Below, piece after piece: positions 1 to 6,709 of a DNA stretch of 12,351 nucleotides. Both the position numbers and the translations under genes were made by a program. Within the stretch, counting starts at the first letter, position 1. Each line of letters opens with the position of its first letter. A model generated the notes under the pieces. The model was not told the DNA's origin and did no database searches. It saw only the letters and a list, made by a program, of their open reading frames with translations. The stretch is from Gammaproteobacteria bacterium (lineage in GTDB: Bacteria > Pseudomonadota > Gammaproteobacteria > Steroidobacterales > BM003), in the NCBI GenBank assembly GCA_026193125.1, contig JAPHSC010000339.1, positions 1 to 12,351 of the forward strand, in the 5' to 3' direction.

Positions 1-2
1 TG

Positions 3-2159
3 CCCGGCACCGCGCTGACAGACTTTGTGAACGAACCGGATACGGATTTCGCGCTGGAGCAGAATCTCGAATGGGTACGCGAGTTGATGCGCAGCTGGGA
101 AGGCTTTCGGGACGATGCCGCCATGGAGATACCGCTAGTGGTGGCCGGTGACGAAGTGATGGACGGGCGAACCGTCCGCCAGTGCATCGATCCGTCACGC
201 CCGCAAGTAACGGTGGGTCGTTACCGTGAGGCTGACGAGGATGACCTGGCCCGGGCCGTGGCGTGTGCCGAATCCGATGTCGCCGGCTGGGGTCAAATGA
301 CCGATCGGGATCGCTATGTTGTTCTGGGCCGGGTTGCCTCTCAATTGCGTCAGGCTCGTGGTGATTTGATCGCCGTCGCTATGCTTGATGGCGGCAAGAC
401 CGTGACCGAATCCGATCCGGAAGTGTCGGAAGCGATAGACTTTGTGGAATATTACCGGCGCAGCGCCCTGGAATTGCAGGAGGCTCCGGCCCTGGCTGCC
501 AGACCGAAGGGTGTTGTAGCCGTGGTTCCGCCCTGGAATTTTCCCATTGCCATTCCCTGCGGCGGTATTGCGGCCGCTCTTGCGGCGGGCAACCGGGTCA
601 TTTTGAAACCGGCATCACAAACCGTGATGGTGGCCTATGAATTGTGCAAGAGTTTCTGGCGCGCCGGTGTGCCTCGGGAAGCGCTGCAGTTCATGCCCTG
701 CCAGGGATCTCGCGTAGGCAGCAAGCTGGTGGCGGATCCACGTGTGCACGCGGTAATCCTGACGGGCGGTACGGACACGGCATTGTCCATGCTCTCCTCG
801 CGGCCCGACATCAACCTGTTGGCGGAAACCGGCGGCAAGGACGCCACCATCGTGACCGCCATGGCGGATCGCGATCAGGCTATCAAGAACGTCATGCATT
901 CAGCATTTGGCCACAGCGGTCAGAAATGCTCTGCAACCAGCCTGTTGATCCTGGAACAGGAAGTGTATGACGACCCGGCCTTCAAGAAGGCGCTCTGCGA
1001 TGCGGTGTCCAGCCTGCACGTTGGATCGGCGAGGGATCTGGCGACCCGGGTTGGTCCCCTGGTCGTTCCGCCCTCGGGCGCCCTGGAGCGCGGTTTGAAG
1101 GAACTTGAACCTGGTGAAAGTTGGGCGGTGGTGCCGCATTGTGTCGGCGATAATCCTGGCCTGTACTCCCCGGCCGTCAAGTGGGATGTCAAGCCGGGCA
1201 GCTTTACCCACATGACCGAATTGTTTGGACCGGTCCTGGCGGTAATGCGGGCTCGGGACCTGGATCACGCCATCGACCTGGTAAACCAGACAGGTTACGG
1301 TCTGACCTCGGGCATCGAGAGTCTGGATGAACGGGAGCAGGCGCGCTGGCGCGAGCGTATTCGGGCCGGCAATCTGTATATCAACCGGGTCACCACGGGT
1401 GCCGTGGTACTGCGTCAGCCCTTTGGCGGCATGGGTAAATCGGCCTTCGGCCCCGGCATCAAGGCCGGCGGACCCAACTATGTGGCCCAGTTGATGAACT
1501 TCACCGACAAGGCGCCGCATGGCAGGCCCGTGCCGGGTCGGGACTCCCGCTTCGCAAGCCTGGTCGCGGCCCTGGGCGGGGAGAATGAGAATGATTCTGA
1601 CGCCGTTTGCTTATTGGCTGCCCTGGCAAGCTACGAGGATGCGTGGCAATCGGAATTCAGTCGTGAACACGATCACTTCAAGTTGCTGGGACAGCACAAT
1701 ATTCGCCGCTACCTGCCGGTAGGCAAACTGATGATACGTGTAGGGGAAAGGGCGGACGCCTACAAGGTCATTGCGGCCATGGCCGCTGCCTGGATTGCCG
1801 GAAACCAGGTGATGATCAGTCTGCACCACGAAGTCAATCCGGTTATCGAGGCACTGCTTGCGAAGTGTGCGAGGGCCCTGGACGGGAAAGTGACGCTGGC
1901 TCGGCACAGTGAGCAGGAAATTCTGCAGCTGATAGAAGATCAGGCGATAAGACGACTCAGAATGCTGGGCGAGGTAGCCTCGAACGCCCTGCTACTGGCA
2001 GCTGCACGTCACTACGTGTATGTGGCCAGGACTCCGTTGCTCGCCAGCGGGCGAGTGGAGTTGTTGTGGTACCTGATGGAACAAAGCATCAGCGACAACT
2101 ATCACCGTTACGGCAACCTGGGCGAGCATGGCGCAGAGGGTCGGGCCGAGGTGTTGTGA
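3..2159 (+). CDS. putA: PutA-type proline dehydrogenase / glutamate-semialdehyde dehydrogenase, C-terminal part (5' end outside window)
   Basis: This region oxidises L-glutamate gamma-semialdehyde (P5C) to glutamate with NAD+, the second step of proline catabolism. The frame is open to the window edge, so the GTG at 27 is probably internal. The first residues contain an NEPDTDF motif, which in fused proteins I associate with the linker between proline dehydrogenase and ALDH domains; the PRODH domain would lie off-window. Counting from that GTG as residue 1, the ALDH landmarks are PPWNF (168-172), LKPAS with Lys194, LAETGGK with general base Glu267, GQKCSA with nucleophile Cys301, and ELFGPV near 398. 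After residue ~500 there is a further ~200-residue region with an ALDH-like stretch (565-600) and an EQSISDNYHRYGNLG segment near the end. It resembles the extra C-terminal ALDH-superfamily domain of long PutA proteins (types B and C). The DNA-binding and PRODH parts cannot be assessed. The gene ends with TGA and I see no terminator after it. Confidence 0.9.
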   Translation, partial: PGTALTDFVNEPDTDFALEQNLEWVRELMRSWEGFRDDAAMEIPLVVAGDEVMDGRTVRQCIDPSRPQVTVGRYREADEDDLARAVACAESDVAGWGQMTDRDRYVVLGRVASQLRQARGDLIAVAMLDGGKTVTESDPEVSEAIDFVEYYRRSALELQEAPALAARPKGVVAVVPPWNFPIAIPCGGIAAALAAGNRVILKPASQTVMVAYELCKSFWRAGVPREALQFMPCQGSRVGSKLVADPRVHAVILTGGTDTALSMLSSRPDINLLAETGGKDATIVTAMADRDQAIKNVMHSAFGHSGQKCSATSLLILEQEVYDDPAFKKALCDAVSSLHVGSARDLATRVGPLVVPPSGALERGLKELEPGESWAVVPHCVGDNPGLYSPAVKWDVKPGSFTHMTELFGPVLAVMRARDLDHAIDLVNQTGYGLTSGIESLDEREQARWRERIRAGNLYINRVTTGAVVLRQPFGGMGKSAFGPGIKAGGPNYVAQLMNFTDKAPHGRPVPGRDSRFASLVAALGGENENDSDAVCLLAALASYEDAWQSEFSREHDHFKLLGQHNIRRYLPVGKLMIRVGERADAYKVIAAMAAAWIAGNQVMISLHHEVNPVIEALLAKCARALDGKVTLARHSEQEILQLIEDQAIRRLRMLGEVASNALLLAAARHYVYVARTPLLASGRVELLWYLMEQSISDNYHRYGNLGEHGAEGRAEVL

Positions 2160-2195
2160 GACTGCGATGCGGCGCCGACTAGGTAGTATGCCGAA

Positions 2196-2225
2196 TTGCC
2201 AGCCCTTATTGGAAAGCCTGACAAT
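2196..2225 (+). promoter_or_regulatory. Possible sigma70 promoter for the HhH gene
   Basis: TTGCCA (2196-2201) is separated by 18 nt from GACAAT (2220-2225). The -35 matches 5 of 6 consensus bases and the -10 matches 4 of 6. A start near 2232 would give a leader of about 95 nt beginning almost at the hairpin at 2235. This is a prediction by eye only. Confidence 0.3.
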
Positions 2226-2234
2226 GCCTTTGTT

Positions 2235-2270
2235 TCGCTCGTGCGAATCGGGATATTCGCGGTCGAGCGA
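2235..2270 (+). promoter_or_regulatory. Long imperfect inverted repeat in the leader of the HhH gene
   Basis: TCGCTCG (2235-2241) pairs with CGAGCGA (2264-2270), and GCGAAT (2243-2248) pairs with ATTCGC (2255-2260). This leaves a 6-nt loop and a 1/3-nt asymmetric internal bulge, 13 pairs in total. No T-run follows on either strand, so it is not an ordinary rho-independent terminator. It could be an RNA leader hairpin or an operator. Confidence 0.5.
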
Positions 2271-2326
2271 AGCGCTTGCCGATATGTGAAACGATTAGGT
2301 CCATCGGGCCCCGGAGGCTGGGTTAC

Positions 2327-3208
2327 ATGGCTCAAAGCACTGCGCGCCTGCAGGCTGATTTCAATGCTGATGCAGCGGAGAAACTGCGTGAAATGGCGGA
2401 CCTTTTGCAGCAGCAACAGGCCAATCCTTTCCGTATCCAGGCCTACCGTCGTGCTGCCGAAACCGTGGAGTCCTGTGACCAGGACCTGCGCGAGTTACTG
2501 GCTGGGGAAGGCGTAGCAGGACTGGAGGCACTCCCGTTCATCGGCAGCGGTATCGCCAGCAGCTTGCAGGAACTGGCGCAATTCGGCCGTCTGAGTCGCA
2601 TGGACAGATTGCGGGGTGAGCTGGACCCGGAGAATTTATTCCAGACTGTGCCCGGTGTGGGATCGGTGCTTGCGAGACAAATTCACGAGACTCTGGGCGT
2701 GGACACGCTGGAAGAGCTTGAAGTAGCAGCTCATGATGGACGCCTGGAGCGGGTGGAGGGCATAGGTCCACGCAAGGCGCGGGCCATGCGCGCAAGCCTG
2801 GACGAGATGTTACGTCGTCTCAGCGTGCGGCCGGTGTCCCAACGCGAAGAGCCCACGGTCGAAGAATTGCTGGACGTGGATGAGGAGTACCGCTGCAAAG
2901 CAGCTTCAGGTGATCTGACGCTGATATCACCCAAGCGCTTTAATCCGACGCACCGCGAATGGTTGCCGGTGCTGCACACGGAGCGGGGCGAATGGCATTT
3001 CACGGCTATGTTCTCAAATACTGCCAGGGCTCACGAACTGGGGCGCACCCAGGACTGGGTTGTCGTGTACTTTTATGACAATGCTCAGAACGAGGGCCAG
3101 CAAACCCTGGTCACAGAAACCAGGGGACCCTTGAAAGGCAAGCGGGTAGTGCGTGGCCGCGAGGCCGGCTGCCGCAGCTTCTATCGGGCACACGGCCACG
3201 GCCGCTGA
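2327..3208 (+). CDS. Helix-hairpin-helix protein related to the N-terminal region of family X DNA polymerases, without palm
   Basis: The 293-aa product probably binds DNA. I chose ATG 2327 because GGAGG (2313-2317) sits 9 nt upstream; a TTG at 2276 would add 17 unlikely residues. Residues 14-46 resemble the start of the Pol beta/PolX 8-kDa domain (ANPFRIQAYRRAAETV). A first HhH (LPFIGSGIASSL, 69-80) is followed by VPGVGSVLARQIHETLG (108-124) and VEGIGPRKARAM (143-154), matching the PolX succession of HhH motifs. From about 185 comes a separate ~105-residue domain (ISPKRFNPT at 200, SNTARAHELGRTQDW at 230-244, VTETRGPLKGKRVVRGREA near the end) that I know only as a companion of such proteins. 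No polymerase palm or PHP exonuclease is present. Ser79 and Gly75 stand where Pol beta has Lys72 and Lys68, so Pol beta-type dRP-lyase chemistry is not expected. A DNA repair or structure-recognition role is inference. Confidence 0.75.
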   Translation: MAQSTARLQADFNADAAEKLREMADLLQQQQANPFRIQAYRRAAETVESCDQDLRELLAGEGVAGLEALPFIGSGIASSLQELAQFGRLSRMDRLRGELDPENLFQTVPGVGSVLARQIHETLGVDTLEELEVAAHDGRLERVEGIGPRKARAMRASLDEMLRRLSVRPVSQREEPTVEELLDVDEEYRCKAASGDLTLISPKRFNPTHREWLPVLHTERGEWHFTAMFSNTARAHELGRTQDWVVVYFYDNAQNEGQQTLVTETRGPLKGKRVVRGREAGCRSFYRAHGHGR

Positions 3209-3210
3209 AC

Positions 3211-4101
3211 TCAAGCCGGTGTCACGAGCACCTGCACCAGGAAGCGGGACTGAATCTGCGATACGGTTTTGAAGAATTCACCCTGATAGGGTTCGAAGTG
3301 ACCACAGTCCAGTACCTCAAGCGTGCAGTTGGAGATACTGGCAGCGGTCTTGCGTATGCTCTCCAGGGGAATAAGACTGTCTTGCCTGCCGGCAACGATC
3401 AGGGTCGGACAATTAACCTGGGAGGCGAACCTCGCCGGCATGTAAAGTCCTGCCGCCAGGGCGATGCGCGCGGGAGTTTCGTTGCGCCAGCCGGTTTCCG
3501 CAGGAACCATCGCCATGTAGCCCGCATAACTTTCCGGTGTACTCATCATGGCCAGGTCTCCCGGCTGGCCAACAATCGGCAACTGGTGCACAGGCCCGCC
3601 GGACAGCGACTGTAGCCAGTCGCGGACGCCCGCCCAGGTCAGCTTGAGCAAGGCGGATGGCGGGATGCGGCCAAGACTGGCCGGCCCGCTGACAAAAGGC
3701 ACCATGCTGGAGACGACTTTGATATCCCGGTCCTGGGCGGCAACCACCAGCACGTGACCACCGCTGAAGGAGGTACCCCAGAGTCCGAGCCGCCGTTTGT
3801 CGATATCGTCACAAGCTCGCACGTGGGCCAGGGCTGCGTGGAAGTCCTGAATGTGGCGGCGGGGACTGACCCACTGGCGGGGCAGGCCCTCGCTATCGCC
3901 AAATCCCCGGTAGTCGAACAGGAATACCGCCATACCCGCCTCAGCAAAAACTCGAGCGAAGGGCGGCAGGGCAAAGTCGCGTTGTGCGCCAAATCCGTGC
4001 GCCATGACCACGCAGGGGTGAGGGCCGTCGCCTTCGGGCAGGTACAGATCACCGGTGCAAGTTGTGCCACGGCTGAGAAATTTCTGGGTAATTACTTTCA
4101 T
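3211..4101 (-). CDS. Alpha/beta hydrolase
   Basis: This is a 296-aa serine hydrolase of the alpha/beta fold, substrate unknown. The oxyanion-hole region is MAHGFGAQ (33-40), followed by FDYRGFGDSEG (62-72), typical of the family. The nucleophile is probably Ser111 in WGTSFSGGH, a G-x-S-x-S-G-G variant of the usual G-x-S-x-G elbow. The acid is probably Asp241 in GRQDSLIP and the base His268 in DCGHFEPY. There is no signal peptide, so it should be cytoplasmic. ATG 4101 is supported by AAGGA 8 nt upstream. It lies 50 nt downstream of the DMT transporter on the same strand and is probably cotranscribed with it. Its stop is 2 nt from the stop of the convergent HhH gene, with no terminator between them. 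Family assignment is firm; substrate is not predictable. Confidence 0.85.
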   Translation of the reverse strand: MKVITQKFLSRGTTCTGDLYLPEGDGPHPCVVMAHGFGAQRDFALPPFARVFAEAGMAVFLFDYRGFGDSEGLPRQWVSPRRHIQDFHAALAHVRACDDIDKRRLGLWGTSFSGGHVLVVAAQDRDIKVVSSMVPFVSGPASLGRIPPSALLKLTWAGVRDWLQSLSGGPVHQLPIVGQPGDLAMMSTPESYAGYMAMVPAETGWRNETPARIALAAGLYMPARFASQVNCPTLIVAGRQDSLIPLESIRKTAASISNCTLEVLDCGHFEPYQGEFFKTVSQIQSRFLVQVLVTPA

Positions 4102-4151
4102 GTTGCTGATCCTTGCCTGAGTCAGGCTCCTGCCGCAAATTACTTGGACTG

Positions 4152-5084
4152 TCAGTTTGCCCTAATCCTCCCGGTGAGGGCCAGAGCGTTACCGGCCAGC
4201 ACCAGGGCAACGCCGGCGGTGGAGAGAAGGGAGAAATGGTAATTCTCAAAAATCGCGGACACGGTCAGTGCCACCAGCGGGATTAGCACCGAAGTGTATG
4301 CGGCACGACCAGAGCCAATCCGGCGTATCAATTCCAGATAACAGACGAAGGCTACCGCGGTACCCATGACCGAGAGGTACAACAGTGACCCCAGGTATTC
4401 GGCGCTGTACTCGACGATAAAAGGCTTATTCTGAATTACGGCACTCAGGAGCAGGAACGCGGTGCCGTAGGCCATGCCATAGATACTCATGGTCGTGGGT
4501 CGTATGCCGCGGCGAGTGTTACGAATGGCAATCATATTTCCCAGCGAGGCCAGGTAGGTACCGGCAATTATCATCCCCATGCCCAATACTCGTCCGGCGC
4601 CACTGGAGATAGAGGCCAGTTCCGGCAGGAAGATCACGGCGACGCCGGCCAGGCCGATGGCCGAGGCTGTCAGGATGCGCCAGTCTGCCTGGAAGCCAAA
4701 AAACACCCGTTCATTACCCATGTTCATAAATGTGAGGACCGTGAACAGGACGGCCACCAGGCCCGAATTGATGTACTGGCTGCCGTAGTAGGTCAGAACG
4801 TAATTCAGACCGAACATGCAGACACCCAGCATGGCTGCATAGGCGTGATCAGCCAGGGATATGCGAAGCGGTCGGTTTGTGGCCAGGGCGTAGCTGAGCA
4901 GGATTAACACGGCCAGGCCAAACCGGTAGGTTAAGGAAACCTCGGGGGCCACCACGCCAAGTTGCATCTTGATGGCGTACCAGGTTGTGCCCCATATAAG
5001 GACGCAAGCTATATACAGGGCGATATTAATCACAGGTGCGACCCAGAGTAAATCCGAATCATACCCGGTTAATGCATTGAGCAA
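4152..5084 (-). CDS. EamA/DMT-superfamily inner-membrane transporter
   Basis: The protein is up to 310 aa and largely hydrophobic, with the two-half, about ten-helix layout of drug/metabolite transporters. The first helix carries the family-like VLIWGTTWYAIKMQLG segment (about 28-43). The second half begins around residue 165 and ends in ALVLAGNALALTG. Members export metabolites, amino acids or drugs; the substrate cannot be read here. The start is uncertain. The longest form uses a TTG at 5084 without a visible Shine-Dalgarno, and a GTG at 5033 just before the first helix is an alternative. No in-frame ATG lies between the upstream stop and helix 1. It is divergent from the M48 gene and 50 nt upstream of the hydrolase, suggesting a transporter-hydrolase operon. 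Confidence 0.85.
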   Translation of the reverse strand: MLNALTGYDSDLLWVAPVINIALYIACVLIWGTTWYAIKMQLGVVAPEVSLTYRFGLAVLILLSYALATNRPLRISLADHAYAAMLGVCMFGLNYVLTYYGSQYINSGLVAVLFTVLTFMNMGNERVFFGFQADWRILTASAIGLAGVAVIFLPELASISSGAGRVLGMGMIIAGTYLASLGNMIAIRNTRRGIRPTTMSIYGMAYGTAFLLLSAVIQNKPFIVEYSAEYLGSLLYLSVMGTAVAFVCYLELIRRIGSGRAAYTSVLIPLVALTVSAIFENYHFSLLSTAGVALVLAGNALALTGRIRAN

Positions 5085-5186
5085 GGGAAATATCTGATAT
5101 GCTTTTGCCTTGATTCCAGTCGTCTTTTTCGGCGGTCCAATGGCTGGGCGTCGGGGATGGCAATCCGGAAAACCTTTGAGGAATGC

Positions 5187-6020
5187 ATGCGTAAGAATTT
5201 CCTGTGTTTGATGCTCCTGTTTGTGACCCTGGTCAGCGCCTGCGCCACCAGTCCGACAGGTCGCCGCCAGTTGATGCTGGTTTCTGAGCAGCAGGCTATC
5301 ACTGCCTCGCGCGAGGCTTACCTGGAAACCATGGCTCCGCTGAAGAAAGACGGCAAGTTAAATACCGACCCGCGCCTGAACCAGAGGGTCGAGAAAATCA
5401 CCGGCAGGCTGGTGGCGCAGGCCGTGAAGATGAGGCCGGACAGCGCCAACTGGGAATGGAGTGTCGGCGTGATTGATGATCCCGAAATGGTAAATGCCTG
5501 GTGCATGGCCGGCGGGCGAATGGCCATCTACACCGGTCTGATTTCCAAGGTGGACCCCACTGATGACGAGTTGGCCCAGGTGATGGGCCACGAGATCGCA
5601 CATGCATTAGCCAATCATACAGCCGAGAAAATGAGCGTGGCCATGGCGACCCAGATGGGTGTATTGGCGGTTGGGGTGTCCTCGGACAGGCCCGCTCTTG
5701 CCATGAGCACCGCGGCGGTGGCGGCGACCCTGGCTATCGGTCTGCCCAATAGCCGAACCGCGGAAACTGAGGCCGACCAGATAGGCATCGAGCTTGCGGC
5801 CAGGGCTGGTTACGATCCCACAGCCGCCGCCAGCCTGTGGCAGAAAATGGCCGCGGTGGGAGGGTCCAGGACGCCCGAATTCCTGAGTACCCATCCGGCA
5901 CCGGAAAATCGCATGCAGCGACTGAACGAGCTGGCTCCAAAAATGATGGCGTATTACCAGGCCCCGGGCGAGCGGCCGATTTATCCTCTGCATGAAGCAC
6001 TGAGCGCGGGCGCCCCCTGA
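5187..6020 (+). CDS. M48-family zinc metalloprotease, predicted lipoprotein
   Basis: This 277-aa protein is predicted to be a membrane-anchored periplasmic protease of the LoiP/YcaL-like M48 group, members of which act in envelope protein quality control. ATG 5187 was chosen because it opens a clean signal peptide (MRKNFLCLMLLFVTLVSAC) with a lipobox (VSAC, Cys19) and has GAGGA just upstream, although the spacing is short at 4-5 nt. An ATG at 5157 would place ten extra residues before the signal. The catalytic motif is HEIAH (His135, Glu136, His139), and the third zinc ligand is probably Glu195 in TEADQIG. A downstream STHP (234-237) is typical of the family. After the protease core it keeps only a short tail, with no TPR domain, unlike BepA. 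It is convergent with the hibernation factor gene. Confidence 0.88.
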   Translation: MRKNFLCLMLLFVTLVSACATSPTGRRQLMLVSEQQAITASREAYLETMAPLKKDGKLNTDPRLNQRVEKITGRLVAQAVKMRPDSANWEWSVGVIDDPEMVNAWCMAGGRMAIYTGLISKVDPTDDELAQVMGHEIAHALANHTAEKMSVAMATQMGVLAVGVSSDRPALAMSTAAVAATLAIGLPNSRTAETEADQIGIELAARAGYDPTAAASLWQKMAAVGGSRTPEFLSTHPAPENRMQRLNELAPKMMAYYQAPGERPIYPLHEALSAGAP

Positions 6021-6148
6021 AGGCACTCACTCTTCTAGCTGCAAATCATAACTGATTGCTGGCAGCGCTCGGGCACGGGCGGCGGCCGTCGTCAGTGCAA
6101 GCGATACCCAGCCTGTCTCGCTCGCCGCCAGCCACAAACCGCCTTCAT

Positions 6149-6493
6149 TCAGTCGCGGGCTTTCACATTGCCCGTGCGACGGTCCCGATAGACTTCCAAT
6201 TGCCGCTGGGCGGCTTCGAAGGCGTCTCTGATCGCAACATAGGCATCTTCGTGGGCGGCGTTATAGTCTGGGCTTCGGTTGGCCACGATCTCCTTGTCCG
6301 GCACCATGATGTCCACCAATACACGGTAATGCTTGCCCTTGTGCTGGTGCTTGTGCGGTGCTTCCACAACAACCTGCATGGACATGATGTCGGCGAAGAA
6401 GCGCTCAAGTTTCGCCGCGCGTTCCCGAATGTTGTTTTCGATGGCGTCAGAGGGGTCCAGGCCCCGGAAGGTGATTTCTAGCGGTTTTTCCAT
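6149..6493 (-). CDS. HPF/RaiA-family ribosome-associated protein (short form)
   Basis: This 114-aa protein has the fold and length of short hibernation or translation-stalling factors (RaiA/YfiA about 113 aa, HPF about 95 aa). These bind the 30S decoding region in stationary phase or stress. Recognisable stretches are LEITFRGLDPSDAIE (5-19), a KLERFF segment near 28, VVVEAPHKHQHKGKHYRV (41-58), and AHEDAYVAIRDAFEAAQRQLE near the C-terminus, the usual second helix. There is no C-terminal dimerisation domain of the long HPF type. ATG 6493 follows a purine-rich stretch (GGAAAAGAA). The gene stands alone and not in the rpoN-hpf-ptsN arrangement, so it is likely an additional paralogue. Whether it dimerises 70S ribosomes or keeps them as monomers cannot be told. 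Confidence 0.85.
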   Translation of the reverse strand: MEKPLEITFRGLDPSDAIENNIRERAAKLERFFADIMSMQVVVEAPHKHQHKGKHYRVLVDIMVPDKEIVANRSPDYNAAHEDAYVAIRDAFEAAQRQLEVYRDRRTGNVKARD

Positions 6494-6647
6494 AATGAAA
6501 TTCTTTTCCGTGTGTTCACGTTTACATGCTACGCCCGAGCTTGCTCGCGGACATTAGGTGGATTTACCTAGTTAGTCATGGCCGACGGTCGCAAGAACGA
6601 TTCTAGACGAAACCAGGCGGAAAATGTTGCACAAGGATGATTCGGGT
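6494..6647. other. Intergenic region between the hibernation factor gene and the DUF5666 terminator
   Basis: This region should carry the promoter of the HPF/RaiA gene, but I find no convincing -35/-10 pair. It contains a short palindrome CGAGC-TT-GCTCG (about 6536-6547) and a weak inverted repeat TAGGT/ACCTA around 6555-6571. Neither is strong enough to name. Confidence 0.3.
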
Positions 6648-6676
6648 AAAAAGAACGCGGGCCAGCTGGCCCGCGT
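6648..6676 (-). terminator. Rho-independent terminator of the DUF6502-DUF5666 unit
   Basis: A perfect 22-nt GC-rich palindrome (6655-6676, arms of 11 nt beginning ACGCGGGCC) is followed on the minus strand by TTCTTTTT. It lies 34 nt past the DUF5666 stop codon. No T-run follows on the plus strand, so it acts leftward only. Confidence 0.9.
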
Positions 6677-6709
6677 CCGTCGGCTCATATGCCCACCGGT
6701 CTTTGGCGG

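Noticed and set aside
900..1520. Long minus-strand open frame (206 codons) inside putA
   Set aside because: It lies fully within the well-supported ALDH coding region and its translation shows no family signature.
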